This document shows, one piece after another, positions 53,923 through 56,955 of a stretch of DNA of 56,955 bases. The DNA comes from Acidobacteriota bacterium (GTDB lineage Bacteria; Actinomycetota; Acidimicrobiia; Spongiisociales; UBA5794). The notes below the pieces were generated by a model. It did no database searches. It was given only the letters and a program-made list of their open reading frames with translations, and was not told the origin of the DNA. Every line of letters begins with the position of its first letter. Within the stretch, counting starts at the first letter, position 1. Location of the stretch: NCBI GenBank assembly GCA_022562055.1, contig JADFQA010000021.1:1-56955 (forward strand), in the 5' to 3' direction. The translations under genes were made by a program, and so were the position numbers.

Positions 53923-54376
53923 CTTGGGCCTTGAGCGTGTGTGCCACCAACGAGATGATTCCCTCGAAAGCGGTTCCGGTCTGACGCTGGATCTTGTTGG
54001 CAGTACCGGACGTTTCCAGAGCAACAGTGGCGAGCGGGCATCCGCGGGCGAAATCGCTGCTCTCGAGTTCATGTATGTAGTAGTTGCAAAACCGACGGAT
54101 ACCTTCAGCCACAGAACCCGAGGTGTCGAACAGCAGACCTAATGCATCCACGATGTCGGTGCCAGATTGCTCGATTGCACTTGCGGCAACCTGCTCATTG
54201 CCATCTGGAAAGTGGTGGTACAACGAGCCCCGGGGAACGCCGCTGTCGTCGAGAATATCGCTGACGCCGGTCGCTGAAAACCCTCGAGTCTGTAGCAGCC
54301 CGGCGGTGCTGTGTAGAAGCCGTCGTTTCAGTCGATTTAGCGTATCCCATGTCGGGATGAATTTAGACCGAACGAT
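53888..54376 (-). pseudogene. TetR-family regulator with broken start and lost C-terminus
   Basis: The open frame encodes a TetR helix-turn-helix (RRLLHSTAGLLQTRGFSATG, then ILDDSGVPRGSLYHHFPDG) and most of a ligand domain. No normal start codon exists in frame. An ATG at about 54350 is one base out; if its GGG were GG, the protein would begin MDTLNRLKRRLL. The C-terminus is cut at about 53920, where hydrolase sequence begins. Two lesions suggest it is dead. Confidence 0.72.
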
Positions 54377-54380
54377 CTAA
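54363..54380. promoter_or_regulatory. Likely TetR operator, NemR-box-like
   Basis: TTAGACCGAACGATCTAA is an 18-bp palindrome with one mismatch. It resembles the TAGACC-N4-GGTCTA boxes of NemR-type TetR regulators. It lies just before the TetR remnant. Confidence 0.5.
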
Positions 54381-54704
54381 TTCCTCCAACTGCTCCGCGG
54401 GCGCTCACGTCTACATTGTGCTGTGATCGCGAGAAGTTCCCAATCTGCCCGCGAACGCGCAAAGTAGCGTTGAGGGTGCGCGTGGCATTTCCACCGAATC
54501 GGTGCGAGCTTGGATCGGGTCTCCAGATCGGACGATCCCAGTGGGTCGCAGGTCATCGCGTGCGACCTATTGCGGGTGGTCGGTGATCGACGGTCGTGGT
54601 GTATGGAACCACGTCGCGCCGATGCGGACGATCGCCACCACGCCGATGATCATTCGCCAACCTCAGTCACCGCTGTGCACCCTGCGAATCCTCCCCGTCT
54701 CTCG
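54381..54704. other. Intergenic stretch without a recognised gene
   Basis: I see no convincing gene. A reverse-strand frame of 28 codons starting MIIGVVAIVRIGATWF is hydrophobic but too short to support. Confidence 0.4.
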
Positions 54705-54753
54705 TTGACCTCGCCTGTATACCGGGTATAGTGGACAAGTTATACTCGGTATA
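54705..54753 (+). promoter_or_regulatory. PadR operon promoter with two palindromic operators
   Basis: TTGACC (54705-54710) and TATAGT (54727-54732) are 16 bases apart. The palindrome TATACCGGGTATA (54718-54730) covers the spacer and -10. A second, TATACTCGGTATA (54741-54753), lies 23 bases further on. The PadR protein probably represses its own operon here. Confidence 0.7.
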
Positions 54754-54769
54754 TAGATCGGTGGCCCGC

Positions 54770-55381
54770 ATGTCAGTGCAGATGAGTTTGTTGGCGATGC
54801 TTAGCGAACGACCGATGTACGGTCTCGAACTCAAGAACGGCTTCGAGGAGCGCACCGGTAGTGTTTGGCCGCTCAACGTCGGCCAGGTCTACACGACTCT
54901 TGGGCGCTTGGAGCGCGATGGGCATGTGACTCTGCACTCCGAGGCAGGTGGCAATAAGGAGTATGCGATCACTCCCGAGGGTAGGGCTCTTCTCGACGAC
55001 TGGTTTGTCCATCCCGTTCACTCAGAAGCACCACCTCGCGATGAGCTTGTACTCAAGCTGCTTCTGGCATCTTCGAATCCGAGCATCAATGTCACACGAG
55101 TTATCCAAGCAGAGCGTCGAGCGGTCCTCGAGCAACTTCAGGGGTACACCCGCCTCAAGACCGGCGTTCCTCGCATGGATGACCTCGGCTGGATGATGTT
55201 GCTTGACTCGCTGATCTACAAGGCAGAAGCCCGGGTGCGCTGGCTCGATGTCTGTGAGGCCCGAATCGCTCAGCATCCGTCCCTGCGCGGAAGTAGTCGA
55301 GATGCGGGACGGCGGACTCAACAAGCGGACGTCGATCACCCAGAGACGACTACTGAAGAAGATCGCGAGGTTGTCGAGTGA
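54770..55381 (+). CDS. PadR-family transcriptional regulator
   Basis: The 203-residue protein has the PadR winged helix: SLLAMLSERPMYGLELKNGFEERTG, then LNVGQVYTTLGRLERDGHVTLH and KEYAITPEGRALLDDWF. A C-terminal helical dimerisation part follows. Regulators of this kind often control the ABC exporter encoded next to them. Its TGA overlaps the GTG of the ATPase gene by four bases. Confidence 0.88.
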   Translation: MSVQMSLLAMLSERPMYGLELKNGFEERTGSVWPLNVGQVYTTLGRLERDGHVTLHSEAGGNKEYAITPEGRALLDDWFVHPVHSEAPPRDELVLKLLLASSNPSINVTRVIQAERRAVLEQLQGYTRLKTGVPRMDDLGWMMLLDSLIYKAEARVRWLDVCEARIAQHPSLRGSSRDAGRRTQQADVDHPETTTEEDREVVE

Positions 55382-56100
55382 CGCCGGTTCTTGAGCTTCG
55401 TAGTGTCTCTCGGATTCATGGCTCCGGCCATACCAAGGTCAACGCTCTCGTCGATACGTCTCTCACTCTGTCTGTAGGGGAGATGGTTGCGGTTATGGGA
55501 CCGTCAGGGTCAGGCAAGACGACATTACTTTCTCTCGCCGGTGGGCTTGACGAGCCAACCCGCGGTGAGATCCTCGTCGAGGGAACGACCATGAGTTCGC
55601 TTGACCGAGGGGCTCGAGCCCGCTTGCGGAGGCGTCGGGTCGGGTACGTCTTTCAGGAGCTCAATCTCATCGATGTCTTGACTGCGATCGAAAACGTCGC
55701 GTTGCCGCTCGAGTTCGACGGTGTTGGCGCTGGGAAGGCACGGTCCGCGGCCAAGAGTTCCTTGGAGAGGCTTGGACTCGGCGAACTTGGGAACCGTTTC
55801 CCGGAAGATCTCTCGGGAGGGGAGAGACAACGGGTCGCGATAGCTCGCGCAACCGTCGGTGACCGCATACTTCTGCTCGCGGATGAGCCGACCGGCGCGT
55901 TGGACTCCCTCACGGGGGAGTCGGTACTCCGACTGATGAGGGGGCACTGCGACGACGGTGGAGCCGCGATCCTTGTTACACACGATGCCCGCCTCGCCGC
56001 GTGGGCGGACCGCATCGTGTTTCTCCAGGACGGTCGCCTCGTCGACGAGTCGAGGCCACGCGCGGACGCGGATTCGTTGCTTGGGGAGGCTTCGCTGTGA
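55378..56100 (+). CDS. ABC ATPase of the MacB/LolD type
   Basis: The 240-residue ATPase has Walker A GPSGSGKTT (about residues 41-49), the Q-loop FQELNLID, signature LSGGERQR (about 145), Walker B LLLADEPTGALDS and switch VTHDARL. It pairs with the FtsX-type permease that begins four bases before its end. The system may expel peptides or antibiotics. Confidence 0.92.
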   Translation: MTPVLELRSVSRIHGSGHTKVNALVDTSLTLSVGEMVAVMGPSGSGKTTLLSLAGGLDEPTRGEILVEGTTMSSLDRGARARLRRRRVGYVFQELNLIDVLTAIENVALPLEFDGVGAGKARSAAKSSLERLGLGELGNRFPEDLSGGERQRVAIARATVGDRILLLADEPTGALDSLTGESVLRLMRGHCDDGGAAILVTHDARLAAWADRIVFLQDGRLVDESRPRADADSLLGEASL

Positions 56101-56955
56101 TCCCCGCCGGGGAATTGCGTCCGTTGTTCAGGATTGCCTGGCGCAACGTCCGCAAGAATCCGTGGCGGAACCTGCTGGTTAGCGCACTGATAGCCCTGCC
56201 GGTGTTCGGACTCACGTTCGCCCAGATCGTTGTTGCCACGGCTACACCATCGAAGGATGAGATGGCGACTGGCATCATCGGGAACGCTGACGCCGCGATG
56301 TTCGGTTCGCCGCCGAGTGAGGAGACAATTTCTCTGCTTCCAGAGGGCGTTCGCACAGTCGTTCGAACAACATGGGAGGTTCAGACCGTAGTTGGGGGCA
56401 GGAACGTACTTGTTATTGTCAACGACGTTCTCCCCGAAGATCCGTTGCTCGGACCGATGTACAAACTCTTGGAGGGCCGGTCACCTGCGGCACCAGGCGA
56501 AATCGCTGTTGCACCGCGTATTCTTGAAAACTTCGACTCGGCGATCGGTGAAACGATCGAGCTGGGTGAGGAGCGGGTCCCCTTTGAAGTGGTCGGCGTC
56601 GCCGTTTACCGGGAGGGACTGTCGCAGCCGACAGGCCTTGTTGCACCGGGTGCTCTCGACCGCGTGGCCGACGCCAGACAGTCCGGCGTCTTCATTCAGT
56701 TCTCCAAGGATGTCACTCACGCGGCACGGGATCGGACGGTCGAACTCCTCGGTTCCGACAGATACGCCATGCGGCGGTATGTTGGGGAGTCTCCCTCGGG
56801 TACGTATGCGAGCGGGATGCAGTTTGCAGCTACGGCAGTTGCTCTTGTGGCAGCGGGCCTGATCATCGGCACCGCGTTTGAGGTATCCACCCGCCGGCAG
56901 TTGCGACTGTTTGGCCTGGTGGGTGCCACCGGGGGAGAGCCGCGTCATGTGTTCT
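56097..56955 (+). CDS. FtsX/MacB-type ABC permease, cut by the window end
   Basis: From GTG 56097 (GTGA overlap with the ATPase) the frame runs off the right edge after about 286 codons. It starts with LFRIAWRNVRKNPWRNLLVSALIALPVFGLTFAQIVV, the first helix of FtsX-like permeases. A large extracytoplasmic domain follows (APGEIAVAPRILENFDSAIGETIELG), then another helix, AATAVALVAAGLIIGTAF. Confidence 0.87.
   Translation, partial: MIPAGELRPLFRIAWRNVRKNPWRNLLVSALIALPVFGLTFAQIVVATATPSKDEMATGIIGNADAAMFGSPPSEETISLLPEGVRTVVRTTWEVQTVVGGRNVLVIVNDVLPEDPLLGPMYKLLEGRSPAAPGEIAVAPRILENFDSAIGETIELGEERVPFEVVGVAVYREGLSQPTGLVAPGALDRVADARQSGVFIQFSKDVTHAARDRTVELLGSDRYAMRRYVGESPSGTYASGMQFAATAVALVAAGLIIGTAFEVSTRRQLRLFGLVGATGGEPRHVF

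Noticed and set aside
1-56955. CRISPR array, prophage, insertion sequence or integron
   Set aside because: No repeat-spacer pattern, transposase, integrase or terminal repeats were seen. The only direct repeats are the 33-bp and 28-bp tandem pairs.

Overview
The window looks like chromosomal DNA of a high-GC Gram-positive bacterium, most likely a free-living (possibly marine) actinobacterium of the Acidimicrobiia type. This is inferred from moderately high GC, a short SRP RNA, a menaquinone-type methyltransferase, DUF4446- and DUF4032-like proteins, CUT1 sugar ABC transporters, tRNAs without encoded CCA, and many genes whose start codon lies 6-8 bases after a -10-like hexamer (leaderless transcripts). 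No phage, insertion sequence, CRISPR array or origin was seen.

Layout. 1-16 kb is mostly housekeeping: a glycosyltransferase behind a cut oxidoreductase, adenine deaminase beside a collapsed purine permease, a PaaK-type CoA ligase, a membrane protein/DUF4446 pair, seryl-tRNA synthetase, a UbiE/MenG-like methyltransferase, SRP RNA, thioesterase, Nudix, agmatinase-like ureohydrolase, TadA, several tRNAs, a frameshifted SGNH hydrolase and a patatin. 16.3-25.7 kb is a complete myo-inositol catabolic cluster: iolG-iolE-iolC-aldolase-iolB leftward, and iolD, a LacI-type repressor and mmsA rightward. The palindrome TTGGAACGTTCCAA occurs twice in the iolG/iolD gap and once before the repressor; its 12-bp core recurs before a second operon at 26.1-29.6 kb (transaldolase-like, inositol monophosphatase-like, metallophosphoesterase, ParB/DUF4032-like). 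29.6-37.8 kb holds a second LacI regulator divergent from an ABC importer operon that ends in a glycerophosphodiester phosphodiesterase and a fusion of a HAD phosphatase with a GDPD/FAM151-like domain.

37.8-56.9 kb is mixed: membrane acyltransferase, ABC exporter, methyltransferase, ATP-grasp enzyme and NfuA-like protein sharing overlapping divergent start codons, phosphoribosyltransferase, flavin enzymes, a 4-hydroxybutyryl-CoA dehydratase-like protein, a DUF885 gene broken by a 28-bp tandem duplication, a VapBC pair, a collapsed TetR/hydrolase pair, and a PadR-ABC-FtsX operon running off the end.

How it fits together. The iol genes cover every step from myo-inositol to acetyl-CoA and DHAP, but no dedicated inositol permease is visible. 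The adjacent operons supply an ABC importer, phosphodiesterases, phosphatases and an inositol-phosphatase-like enzyme. The most interesting reading (inference) is an integrated system that imports inositol-containing phosphodiesters, strips them to inositol and feeds the iol pathway, with two repressors whose operators share the core GAACGTTC. The window also carries four serine tRNA isoacceptors (CGA, GGA, TGA, GCT) plus serS, and TadA with its tRNA-Arg(ACG) target. It contains an unusual number of recently broken genes.
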